DNA of 64,000 nt, from the NCBI RefSeq assembly GCF_932294415.1, contig NC_065535.1, positions 68,565,362 through 68,629,361 on the forward strand. The letters are read 5' to 3'. This DNA is from Quercus robur. Taxonomy: Eukaryota > Streptophyta > Magnoliopsida > Fagales > Fagaceae. The notes under the pieces are model-generated. The model was not told the DNA's origin. It did not search any database and saw only the letters and a list, made by a program, of their open reading frames with translations. Positions 48,406 through 59,655 of this stretch are shown here, piece by piece. Made by a program: the position numbers and the translations under genes. The number at the start of each line of letters is the position of its first letter. The stretch's first letter is position 1.

Positions 48406-50984
48406 GCATAACATATTAAAGAGAGGTCACGCGCAGAAAATTGGAGATATGTATTCTAAATTCATTAATAAATTAAACAACACATCCAACTCAGTCACCA
48501 GAATATGCAGAATATTTAGCAAAAATCAAGTCAATATTCATTTACCTTCTTACCCACACCGCCCATCCCAAGATTATATACGATGGCACTGTGTCCATAC
48601 AAATGCCATCTCTCCATAACGGGGTATTTGTATGCTTCAAATTCTTCGAGTAAAGAGAAAGAAAGAAGATATGATGTAGAAGAATTCCACACCAAATTTG
48701 ATCTGCTAAAATAGTGGGACTGGTGCTGGGGGAGTGAGTTAACGCAAGAACGGAGATATGATATATAGAGCTTGGCTTAGAAATAGAAGGACGAAAATTG
48801 AAATTTGATTCAAGAAGATTTGAAGTCCGGGTTTAATACAGAGACAAAAACAAAATCTGGGATACAGAACTAAAGAGATTCGAACCTGTCATACCTTTAT
48901 CTCATTTTAGTCACGAGAGTGAGATTCATACTTGTCAGACCCTTATGTGATTTTGGATCTTCCTACCTACGGGCAGTGATGGAAACTGAAAAAAGTTGTT
49001 AATAATAGATGGTTAAAGTCTGAAAAAATAGTTTACGATCACTGCTGGCCTCTCTGCTACTCAAAGTTTCCCTCTTCATCTTGAAACAACGCCCATGTAT
49101 GGCCACAGAGAGTACTGTCTTTTTTCTTTTGTTTTCTTTAGGTGAAAGGAAAGGACTTACTACTTGTCATGTCAACTGTGAAAAGACTTGCTTTTTTCTC
49201 TTGCATTGCATGGAATACCACCTCTGCTGAAGCCAACAGTATAAAATGTGCCTATGAGGCCCACCGTCTAAATCATTTTCACCCTTTTTGGGCCGAGGTT
49301 TATGACCCTAGTTTAGACAAATGGGAGGCCCTGGTTGAACTTGAACCTCCCACTATAATTAGTGCGTGTTGCTCTACTTTGGGCCGAAGAAGATTATTGT
49401 TGCTTCTAAATATCTGTACAATGTGATTACTGGGTCCTGGGAAACTATAGCCTACTGGGTCTGGGTTGTAAAATTTTCAATGTCTGGCAAGCCGTTAAGG
49501 TTGGAGATATGATATGGTGGTTCGGCTCTCACATGGTTATGTACACATAACTAATAACTATGTTTAATATCGTGTCAATTTGATAGTTACTCTCCATGTT
49601 ACAATGGTATTCTTTGAATGAGGATAACTGAGTTGTGTTCAACAATTGGAATGGTGTGAGTAAGACCCTTGACTAAACATAAGCTGATTTTTGGCCAAAC
49701 TATAAGCAGGGAAGTAGATTTATCCATGGGAGTTCCAAGGTCTTTTATTAACCCATGATACATATCTGAGATATGCTCTTCATAACAATAATATAAACCA
49801 CAACTCTAGAAAGTGCTTCAATAAATATGTGATATATGATCTTCATAAAATACAAGCTAAAGTAACAATTTGACATTTAAGAAATCAGTTACTCAGCCCA
49901 GAAAAAGAAATCGACCATGGATACAACTTGTAGAGCTGGAAATGTTTAGCTGCATGTATTGAACACCTCAACAGCAAAGACAAATAGTGTGTAACTCTGT
50001 CTGGTCTCTTTGTTAACCTAGCCACCATTTGTAGTCCTAAGGCAGGCTCAACAAATGCATTTTTCTGGTAACCATTTTTCTTTTTTTTGCTTCCTGAATA
50101 GGTTTGCCCTTGGAATCTTGGATTGATCTTTTTCCTTTTTTTGATATTGGTACCATACTGCTGCAGATTTGAGGAAGGTTCTTTATTTGTCAACTTAAAT
50201 TGTGGGTTGCCTTTTGATTTTAATTCATTATAAAGTGCTTATTCCTGCAGTTTGAAAATGGTTCTTTTATTTCCTCCTTTGCAATTCCCTTTAAATTTTA
50301 AAGTCTATTTTCCTATCCCATTCTAGTTATAAAACAATATAGAAAAAGGGAGGGGAGGCTCCTTTTTCCATCTTTAGAGTAGATTTCAGATTTCTTTGGA
50401 AACTACCACGAGTTTCCCTTTCCCCCCATTCTAGTAGATTTCAAATTTCATGTCATGAATGCAACCTCTTTATGTTACTTAGGTGCAACTTTCTGAGATA
50501 GGTTAGGAAATTGATAAGAATTTGTTTCACAATACACATACTCTGCATGTTACTCTCCCTCCCTTCCCCAAACTTTTCCTTCTGTCTTTGTAGTGAAGGG
50601 TAAATGTTTCAATCTCTTAGAAATTAGAGGGCTTATACACACAAACACAAAGGGAAAGAAGTGGAAAATGAAGATGAACTACTGAGGAAGAGAATAACTA
50701 TTTTGTATTTTGTTACTCGCTTGGTTACAAATGGAACAATACATGGATTTAAATAGCCTTCATTCACTCTCTTAATAAATTTTTTCGTTTGTCTTAACTT
50801 TCATGCAAGTTTATTTACTTCATGAACTCCTCACATGATTAAACTTCATTTACCTAAATAGTATTTTTAACTTCCAACAACTAAATAATCCCAACAACAA
50901 AAAAAAATTCTCAACCATGCACCCTAAGACAAAAAATACAGCAAACCACAACCACTGATCCAAGCATTCACTGCTTCCAAATTA
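48406..50984. other. Spacer with a possible kelch-like remnant
   Basis: No complete gene. At 49142-49426 (+) a frame reads FWAEVYDPSLDKWEALVELE, which resembles a kelch repeat of plant F-box/kelch proteins (EVYDP...W..L). It has no F-box, no repeat partner and ends quickly, so at best it is a fragment. The region 50750-50880 resembles 37200-37310 as part of the peptide-gene duplication. Confidence 0.35.
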
Positions 50985-51230
50985 CTAGCAAAAGAAAGAG
51001 TGGCAGAAAGGTAATAACAAGGCTATGGACGCAAATATCGTTGTTGTGAGAAAATGAGGAGACAAATCAGCAGCAGCAGAGGCACCATTTCCAGTGCGTG
51101 TGTTAGGAGATGGAGTTGGTATGGATGAGTGCACATAACTCCAAATGGAGTCAGACATTACCACCGATAGAAGCATTGCAAATATCATGCAAATTGAGGC
51201 AAAGGGAACCCATAACACTCTAGTTGCCAT
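50985..51230 (-). CDS. Small secreted peptide, GPI-anchor-like, copy 2, 81 residues
   Basis: The frame reads MATRVLWVPFASICMIFAML then LSVVMSDSIWSYVHSSIPTP, SPNTRTGNGASAAADLSPHF and a hydrophobic end. Residues 1-26 look like a signal peptide. The middle of about 35 residues has a PTPSP motif of the kind that carries arabinogalactan. Small residues (GASAAA) precede a C-terminal hydrophobic tail (about 62-81), as in a GPI-attachment signal. The architecture matches short arabinogalactan-peptides, but the sequence does not match one I know. A TATA box (CTATATATAAAG on -) lies about 50 bp upstream of the ATG. There are no introns. Copies 1 and 3 are homologous over coding and flanking sequence. 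Confidence 0.65.
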   Translation of the reverse strand: MATRVLWVPFASICMIFAMLLSVVMSDSIWSYVHSSIPTPSPNTRTGNGASAAADLSPHFLTTTIFASIALLLPFCHSFFC

Positions 51231-51278
51231 TTCCAGTGAGTTTAGGCAATGAGTAAGGCTTGTGTCTCAAAGTGGCAG

Positions 51279-51290
51279 CTTTATATATAG
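51279..51290 (-). promoter_or_regulatory. TATA box of peptide gene copy 2
   Basis: CTATATATAAAG on -, about 50 bp before the start codon, would give a leader of about 20-25 nt. A second TATATA occurs about 30 bp further upstream (51313-51319). The aligned positions lack TATATA in copy 1 and in copy 3. Confidence 0.5.
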
Positions 51291-51339
51291 AAGTGCAGGG
51301 TGATGGAAGGTCATATATAGGGTAGTTAATGCCGTGCCT

Positions 51340-54100
51340 TCTGTCCAAGTCTTCCTTATTTTAACAACATGCTTACCATACAAGGCATTGGTCGATCTAG
51401 TAATCCACCAGTCAGGTTCAAACATTTTGTCTAGTTCTATTTAGCTAGTTCATGATGGAATTATTGTTAATTAATTTTTTGACAACTATTATAATAATTA
51501 TAATAATACATATTATATATTATTAATCGTGGAAAAATAGTCAGTCCAAGATTATGATCTCTTGCATGGTATTTGATAAGGAGAATATGGAGGAAGAAGT
51601 CAAGGTGCCTTAAAAAGTCAATATTTAGCACGCTAGTGTTCACACAACAATAAAGAATGAATATTCTGCGTTTTGGAAGATAAACTATAAAGAAATTAAA
51701 AATATTTATTGTATTTCCATATACTTGAGACCGTCTGGATCAAAGTACGTGGTGGGCTGCCAAGAACTCCATCATGTTTACATTGGTCATTGGACAAACC
51801 AGCCTAAAATTTATGGCTTGATGCGGGTCAATTAAGGCAGTACAATGGAATTCTGAATTTCTAAAGCAGTTCATTGCTGCACGATATGAAATTAGTTACA
51901 ACAGACTTGTATACTCCAGGACATTGAATATGTTATGCTGCTCATAGTTAGGTGAAGCTGATAATGAATTTCCATGTGTTAACTTCTTCATTGTTCACCA
52001 GGTTATGCTTTTTTGTTATTAGCAATTTGTTGAATGATTGATAGGGTTACATGATTCTGTATGTACTATTCAAGTGAGTCCAAGGCACTTTCAATTTGAT
52101 GAACCATGGAACCTTCTTAGGAGTTATGAATGCAGAAAGATCCAACAAATTCAACTTGTACCGGTTGGCCTAGGTATATTAGACCAATGTGACAGAGATG
52201 TGAAAACCACACACACACACACAAAAAACAAAGATGAAATCGCTTCTAAATAGCCTTCTTAAGTTGGGATGACGTTGCTAGTAATTACTGCTTTATGCTT
52301 GTTCCTACTAATTCCTTATGCTACCATTTGCCTTAAAATCTCCATTTGTGTCAAATCCCACACCCCTATCTAATTGCCAAGAAGATGGACAAAGAAAAAT
52401 TAAAGGATCTTGCATTGCTAAGCTTTAGATTGTTAGAGATGTAATTTGAAAGCAAAAATATAATAACTTGCAAGTCAAATAGTCTGAGGCGGTTACTTTG
52501 TTTTAAGGAGATGCAAGTTTAATATACTTGTCATTCAACAAGAATTCTAGCACTCAATTTGTATTTCTAATCATTTGAATATTATGAGTTAAATAGCTGT
52601 ATCATTGCAGCAATGCCAAAGGCCTTCTAAGTAAATGGCAGAGGATGTCTTAAGTTAGACATATGATTGAAAGTCTAAGGCAAGCCAGTATATTGTACCT
52701 CAAGTGCATTAGAAATTCATAAAAGCATTGAATTGTGGCAGTTTATCATCTTAGAATCTTTCCATCTTGCACCCAACATAGTTCTTGTCAATTTTTGCTT
52801 CTTCAAAAGTACTGTGCAAATTATGTTCAAGTATTATAATTGTGAGAACCGTGTGAAACCAAGCTGAAAAAGACATGAATCAGTACAAAGCTGTAATATC
52901 CGTAGGAGTATTGCTTAGCATATTGTAACAGAAATACTTCTTCAATTGTTGGAATAGCAACATGAATCATTCTAGTATTCCAGCCTATCAATAGTCCAAT
53001 ATTGGGTTGAATCACCACACCATTTATGTTCTTTCTCTAAGTTCTCTCACATTCTCTCCTTCCTCACAATTATAGCCTAATTTTTTTTTGATTAAGACAA
53101 AAGCTGGAAGTAAGAAAACCATGATAATTAATTCAGAACAAAAGAATAGAACTCTAGGAGCTCATTTGGCCAAATGATGGTGATCCTTAGGACATTATAT
53201 ATGTTTCTTCAAGGAAAGATTTTTGTAGAAGTGTGGAGTCTTTTCTTAGCCACTATCTTCTTGTTCTGCCGGTACTTGAAGTCATTTTTTGATAGGCTAT
53301 CTTGTATCATTTGGCTTTGTGGGAGAAAGTGAAAAACAAAAACAGATGGACCATAGGGGCCTTTCTATGAAGTAAAAGGAATTTGCAATGAAAAGCTAAC
53401 ATAAAACTAAGGTGGCTTTGGCATGTGGTACTCAGACTGGGATATTCAAAAGGGTCTGATAACCTAGCATGTTAAATGTATATTCCTTGCACCAATATTT
53501 GTTATTCCACTTGAGTGATGAAAGTCATTTGAGAATTGACGCCCAATTCTTAAATTTGGGTCTTTTATTAGGAAACAAAAAAGAGTATATACACGACCAG
53601 TATTAGCTGTTTGTTGTTTTCATTCAATTGCTTATTCATGGTCCTTGAAGAGACGGTTAGATCTATATACTCCCATGCAATTCTGATTTCTAAAATTTCT
53701 TCCCATTCTAATAGAAGAAGTACTCAGTTTTAAACTCTCCCCTAAACTAGAAAGAAATAGATTTCACTGGAAAATTTCCAGTGGAAATCAATGCTAATGA
53801 GTTCCATTGTTATGCCTGCAACTTCAGCATATTACCATGAATAAAATTTGCTATTCATGTTTCAGACAAATAAAAAAACAATTGATTGATTTGGTATAAG
53901 AAACTGAATTAGACTGACAACTATCACATTGTGATCAGAATTATTCCCATGTTACTATGAATAAAACTACATCCAAAGTAAGAGTCTGATAACAACTTAT
54001 TATAGCAAACAAGAAAAATTCGTTCTCAAACATGCATCCATCAACACAAAACAGCTTGGAGGCACATGGACAAGTTCTAACATTTACTTCTATCAAATCA
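51340..54100. other. Spacer between peptide copies 2 and 3, no gene seen
   Basis: The first 150 bases align with sequence upstream of copies 1 and 3 (AACATGCTTACCATACAAGG and variants). The rest has no recognisable protein, LTR or inverted-repeat element. Confidence 0.4.
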
Positions 54101-54343
54101 CTAGTAAAAGAAAAAGAGGCCAAATGGTAATAGGAAGGCTAAGGACTCGAAAAATGTTGTTGTGACCAGATGAGGGGAGAAACCAGCAGCAGCAGAGCCA
54201 TCTCTGGTGTCAGTTTTAGGAGATGGAGCTGCTACGGGTGAGTGGGTGTATGTCCAACCAGTGTCACACATAACCACTGCTACAGGCACTGCAAGCATCA
54301 TGCAAATTGAAGCCAGTGGAATCTGAAGCATTCTAGTTGCCAT
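54101..54343 (-). CDS. Small secreted peptide, GPI-anchor-like, copy 3, 80 residues
   Basis: The frame reads MATRMLQIPLASICMMLAVP then VAVVMCDTGWTYTHSPVAAP, SPKTDTRDGSAAAGFSPHLV and TTTFFESLAFLLPFGLFFFY. It has a signal peptide (about 1-26), a short Pro/Ser/Thr-bearing middle (VAAPSPKT), the small-residue cluster DGSAAAG and a hydrophobic tail ending at the stop. A longer in-frame opening exists only from a non-ATG codon, so the ATG at 54343 was chosen because it matches copy 2. Conservation is strongest in the signal region, SP.TDTR.GSAAA and the tail. The TATATATA box of copy 2 is absent, so it may be expressed differently or not at all. Confidence 0.6.
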   Translation of the reverse strand: MATRMLQIPLASICMMLAVPVAVVMCDTGWTYTHSPVAAPSPKTDTRDGSAAAGFSPHLVTTTFFESLAFLLPFGLFFFY

Positions 54344-55855
54344 GTCAAGTGAAGTGAGTTCAGGCAATGAGTGAGCCTAGTGTCTCAAAGCGGTAGCCTA
54401 AATAGTAAATGCCAAGTCCTCTGCCCTAATCTTCTTTATTGTAGCAACTTGCTTATTAAATAAGGCATTATTAGAATAATTGATTTAGTCAATCAACCAC
54501 CCAATCAATTAGTTAGATTCAATATTTTTTTTTCTATTTAGTTAGTCCAAGATCATTTTAGTCAGTCCAAGATTACATTCTCATGCATAATTTCTGGTAA
54601 AAATTGAACAGAGGAAAAGTCATGACACCTCTAGAGTCAATATTTAACAGGATAGTGTCTCACCGGAACAAAACTCCCGCCTTTTGAAAATGAAGTATAA
54701 AAATATTTCTTGTATCACCATAGACTTGAGACTGTTTACATGGTGGGCAGCCAAGAACCTGTTATATGGCATGAGGCTGCCTACTACAAAAGAGACCATT
54801 TACAGCCTGTAACAGATCAATGTAGTGCATTCTATGATTACATTAGAATTATAAATTCCTCAGATATTGAAACATACGTGCAGCTGCTCCTTGGAAAAGC
54901 TAATATAAAGAATTTATCTTTATAATTTTAATTTAGTCAAATGCTAACTTGTTGACTATTGATGAGGTTATGCTAATAAACTATATTTTATTAATGGGAA
55001 TTTGTTGAATGTTCATTAGAGTTGATTGTGTTTGTATCATTCATGTCCAATTCGATGTGATAAACAACAAACTGCCATTTTTTTTGGACTACACAGATAT
55101 AAATAATCTTAACATCTCCAAATAGTAATGTCATTATATATTAGGATCCGGCAAATCAACAACTACTGGTTATCCCCTCTTGATTTCAACACTGGCCTAG
55201 GTGTATCAGACCTACATGACAGAATTGAAAACTGCAAAAAGAGAGAGAGATGAAAAACACTTACCATTCATTTTGATTTCTGTTGGCATACACAGGAGGG
55301 ATAATATAATTCCACCCCCTGCCAAACAGACCTTACACATATAGGCAATGGCATACACAGGAGGGATAATATAACCCCCCTCCCTCACCCCCCCCCCCCC
55401 CTCCCCCCACCCCCCACCCCCCCGGGGCCAAACAGACCTAGAATTGGATTTTGAAGCTGGATGTCTCATCAAGAGAAATTTTTGGTGTATGAAAATTGAA
55501 TTAATGCATAGTGTGTCGAAGCTGAAAAGGAGATAGTGGAAGTAGTGACAACTTGTGAAAACTGGCAAACAGAAATGTTTTGTGCTGTATGGAACAGCAG
55601 TTGAATGACTAATCATTTCAGAAACATTTGTTCTCTCTCATTCTCTTCTTTCTCAACAATGATAAGTCTAGTTTTTCCTAATGCAAAACAAGAACAATCT
55701 TCTTCGTAATAAGAGCTAAGTGAAACAAAACAATGAATTGAGAACAAAAGAATACAACTTAGGATCTTGTCGCACTCAATAGGATTGAGTACTAAATCAG
55801 ACATACCCTATCATTTGTATAAAAGTGCATTGTACTAATTCAGACATACCCTAGA
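54344..55855. other. Spacer, no gene seen
   Basis: The first 200 bases align with sequence upstream of peptide copies 1 and 2. The remainder holds a C-rich tract (separate entry) and AT-rich sequence that probably includes the 3' UTR of the RING gene. Confidence 0.4.
55284..55440. repeat. Direct duplication with a C-rich (G4-prone) tract
   Basis: GGCATACACAGGAGGGATAA followed by TATA, a C-rich stretch and GCCAAACAGACCT occurs twice (55284-55335 and 55350-55440). In the second copy the C-rich stretch has grown to about 50 bases (55375-55424) with runs of 6-14 C, so the - strand has many G runs that can form G-quadruplexes. Confidence 0.85.
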
Positions 55856-57821
55856 CTACATATTAGTGCGGCCTCTAATACGAAGGTTAATGGCTCTAGA
55901 TGCCATGGCCCTTAAGTTTGCCCTGGCTAAGGAAAGAGAGCTGCTAGATTGCTCACTGGTTTCCCTAAAAGCATCCATAAACTCTTCTCTCTGCAACCTT
56001 AGAGCTAGTGCAGCATCCTCATCTTGGCTCAGCATCCCTCTTCTTGCTCTCACCCTTGTATCTCTACTTGAAACCCCAGGTTGGCTACTTCGAATCCTCA
56101 CATTATTATAAACCCCTCTTTCCTGGCTTTGATCCTCATCTCCTCTCTGAGACCTTATAGCTAATGCAGCATTCTCAACATGGCTTACTGTCCCTCTTCT
56201 TCTCCTTGAACTTGTATCTCTGCTTGATACACCGGATGCTCTGGTACTTTCATTCCTCAGATTATTATAAAAGGCTGTTTCTGGGATTTTACACCCAGCT
56301 TCTCGACTATTCAAGGCGCCGGCTGCCTTCCTTGCTTCTACTTCGTGTGGAAAGAGAAGCTGTATTGTGTTCCATAGAACTGTGTTCACGGTGCAAGATC
56401 TTCCATTGCTGCAAATTCAAGTAAAGGGGTGTAAAGTAAATCCCAAAAATATATTTCAATGATATAAAACTCCCCTGAGCTATTGGCTCATAATTGTAGC
56501 TAAGAATTACCTTATTAGTTGTCTGCACTTTGGGCACTTTTTCCCACATTTATCCGCAGCAGATCGCAGACATTTCTTACAAAAACTACAATTGAAGAGA
56601 AAAACTCAGGACTAATTGATCCACTACTAGACTTAAGAATGTGAAATCAAAGAAACTAATCAACACTAAGAAAGAAATTAGAGAAACAAATGCATGGTAT
56701 ATTTGGTAGCATGTCATTGCCCAACAATGCACTATTACTAAAGAGTGATATGATTCAAGTCAAATTGGACTCAAGTGGAAAGCCACAACATGGTGAAATG
56801 AAACAAGAGTTTATTATGACAAAAATAAGATCCTTTTTGCCTATATGGTGGTACATTCAAATATTAGGTTTTGTTAAGTTAACTTTGAGTTTACCTGTGT
56901 CCACAAGGAGTAGTACTAGGTTCAAAACAAATCTCCAAACAAATCTGTAAGCAAATTAGACCCAATTAAAATTATTGGGGAACAAAACCAATATAGTCAA
57001 TTTAAAATAGTCAACAAAACTATCATAAAAAAAAAATTCTTACTGCGCAAGATAGCTCTTCTCTAAGCTTATCCATACAAGGAAGACCTGAACTTGAGCA
57101 AGAAACACTAGAATTTTGCTCAGGTGATTCATTTGCTCCTTTCTTCTTTTCATCATTCACAACATTTTTCATTTCTGAATTCTTTTTCTCGCTCTCTGTG
57201 CCTGAATATTACCCAAAATCAATCATTTCCTTTTCCTTATAGCTTTCCCAGTAATAAACAAGATACTATTAAAAGAAAAAGAAACCCAGTAATCCATAAT
57301 CTTAAGTCAGACAAAGTAATACCTTTTCTTGTAGTTTCTTCTTCATCTAGATCAAGAACAGCAACTGGGATTGAAATTGGACTCTTTCTCTGAGCCCTAC
57401 GTTTCCTAAAACACATAACAATAGTGTCCCTTTAATTGCCAAGAAAAACGAAAAAGAAAATCTATATCCCCAACAGCATTAAATCCCAGTAATTATCTCT
57501 TCCTAATTATCTCACTAATCAAACAGAATATATGCAATCTTTATGCTAAAATCTAAACTAATAATTGGGTTTGTCATTGTGAACGCTGTACCTTCTTGAA
57601 TTGCTGGGTGGAGTCTTGAAAAGTAAATCAGAGCGTTTCTTGTTCTTAGTCTCTCGTTCAGGCGTGTCCTCGACGACAAGGCTTGCAAGCAAGAGAGCCT
57701 CTTCATCCCAACCAGCCAAGGCCGCCATAGATTTAAATCTGGGGCTGAATACACCGTCCACGTTTTGCCCATTTGCAACTGGGTTTTTTGGACTTGGTTT
57801 TGGTTCTTCTACACTCACCAT
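55856..57821 (-). CDS. RING-finger (C3HC4) protein, probable E3 ubiquitin ligase, 382 residues
   Basis: Six exons on -: 57821-57592, 57405-57323, 57201-57044, 56944-56895, 56585-56511, 56408-55856; all phases agree and all introns are GT-AG. The N-terminus has FSPRFKSMAALAGWDEEALL, VEDTPERE and a basic stretch KRRAQRK, then an acidic-basic linker. The RING spans residues 156-194: C156-x2-C159-x11-C171-x-H173-x2-C176-x2-C179-x11-C191-x2-C194. It is followed by SNGRSCTVNTVLWNTIQLLF and PHEVEARKAAGALNSRE, conserved after the RING in a plant family. Residues 246-287 and 299-339 are an internal repeat, each ending in a UIM-like helix (ENAALAIRSQ, DEDAALALRLQREE). It is likely nuclear and transfers ubiquitin to unknown targets. 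It may match AT3G27330 by position, from memory. Confidence 0.85.
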
Positions 57822-58990
57822 TTTCTGCAGTAATTTTTATTATTGGGCTTTTGATGTGAGAGCGAAAGAAGAAAGATAATGGGTACTATTCTGCAGAGAA
57901 GGAAAGGTTGGGACAGAGTAGGAAGGAAGTAGGGGATTATTTTTTCCAACGGTCGATTTTTTTGAATCAGATGCTGTTTTAACTTTTCCAACGGCTATAA
58001 GGGTTTGTGAGGCAAGGGATTCTTTTTTAATTTATTAAAAAAAATGTGAGGAAGGTTTTACACTTTTACATACGAGTACTCAGACAACTACCATTTGGTA
58101 TCCCTCAATCTTCCACCGTTAGATTGTGATCGGTGAATGTTGATGATTAGAGGCTTATAAGGAAATTTATGATGCAGTATTGCGGTTGCTTACTTGCTTT
58201 TGCTCACCGAGTTAATTGCTTTTAAGTATTTTTTTTCCCCCCCAAAAAAACAAAGCATTTTTTTTTTTTAGCAAGGAAGAGTTCTATTTCTTATTGCCTC
58301 ATGTTAATAGGTGCCCTTAGAGTAATTACAGTGGTGTATATCCAAAAGGGCCTAACTCTTGGATACACAGCACAGGTTTAAATTTTTTTTTTTTTTTTTT
58401 AGCAAGGAAGAGTTCTAGTTCTTATAGCCTCATGTTAATAGGTGCTCTTAGGGTAATTATTGATAAATCATTTTAAGAAAGTTTTGACATTATTTTTATA
58501 AAAAATATAAAAAGTGGTCAAAAAAATTAATTATTTTATTTCTTTCCGTTAGAGCATCGGTTAACTTTTCCATTTCTTATTTACAATAAAAATTTCCAAT
58601 TTGATCAATTATAGAAATTTTGGGTATATTTCCAACTCGATTGAGTTTTGATCAAAGGATTTTTTTTTTTTTTAAGAAGTATTATGTCAACAATATTTTT
58701 ACAATACTTTTAATCCTAAAGGGTAAATTGTTATTGATTCTAATTTAAATTCACCATTGATTTTTAATTTTTTTTGCCTACTAATAACAACCAATAGCAA
58801 CTTGTCACTTAAGATTTATAAAGAAAATGTTATGAATATAGCATTTTTCTTTAGAGAATTAAGTTGCAATACTAAAGCCCTGCAGTGATTTAAAAAAAAA
58901 AAAAAAAAACCGTAATTTTAAGGGGAGCACCTCAATGACACTAATGCTTAATTGTATGGTTTAGCCCATGACTGATGACTCTTCATAGGC

Positions 58991-59022
<32 letters not shown>

Positions 59023-59655
59023 AAAAAAAAAAGAAGGTTTAATAAGAAAATTTGACTCTTCATAGGCAACAAAATAATGGTTTGGTAGGTGACCTTAGTA
59101 ATTATCATGAGATTTGTGGTTCAATAGAAATATCAAGGCGCCTCCTCCATTACAATAAGAGGGAAAAAAAAAAACTTTACAAAATCTTAGAGGCTTGAGG
59201 CTTAATTTATTGTTTTTGAAACTCTAATATTTAATTTGTTAAAAAAAGAAAGTGTTGAAGTTGATTATCATATGGGCTAGTTTTAGATTTTTTTTTGGCT
59301 TAAAAGGGACTAGTTTTAGCCACGTCAAGAAAAGTCAAGTGGGAGTTCAAAAAGGCCAAGAGATCCTATGTGGCACCTTCTCATTTGCCTTAGCAGAGGC
59401 ATGGTAGTATACTATTAATAGTCTTCTCTTCTTCGAGGCAAGAAAAGTGTAACTCTAGTGTCACACCTTTTGACAGTACACTATTATACCACATTAATAG
59501 ACTATTAATGTGGTTGGTGAAGGGGTGATGGTGGGTACACCCCTCTACCAACCATAACTCGTCATGTGACGAGTTGTGATATTTGTTGTGCCAAAATATG
59601 TAGCACCAAAATTATTCCCAAGAAAACTCAAGAATTCAGAAATGAAGATAGGGAC
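57822..59655. other. Intergenic region between divergent RING and zinc-finger genes
   Basis: Holds the start regions of both genes. A 70-bp segment is doubled at 58258-58335 and 58392-58463 (AGCAAGGAAGAGTTCTA, CTCATGTTAATAGGTGC), and a (CAA)n run lies at 58990-59021. No gene was recognised. Confidence 0.5.

Noticed and set aside
49142-49426. F-box/kelch gene
   Set aside because: Only one kelch-like motif is visible, with no F-box and no second repeat; kept only as a possible remnant in the spacer entry.
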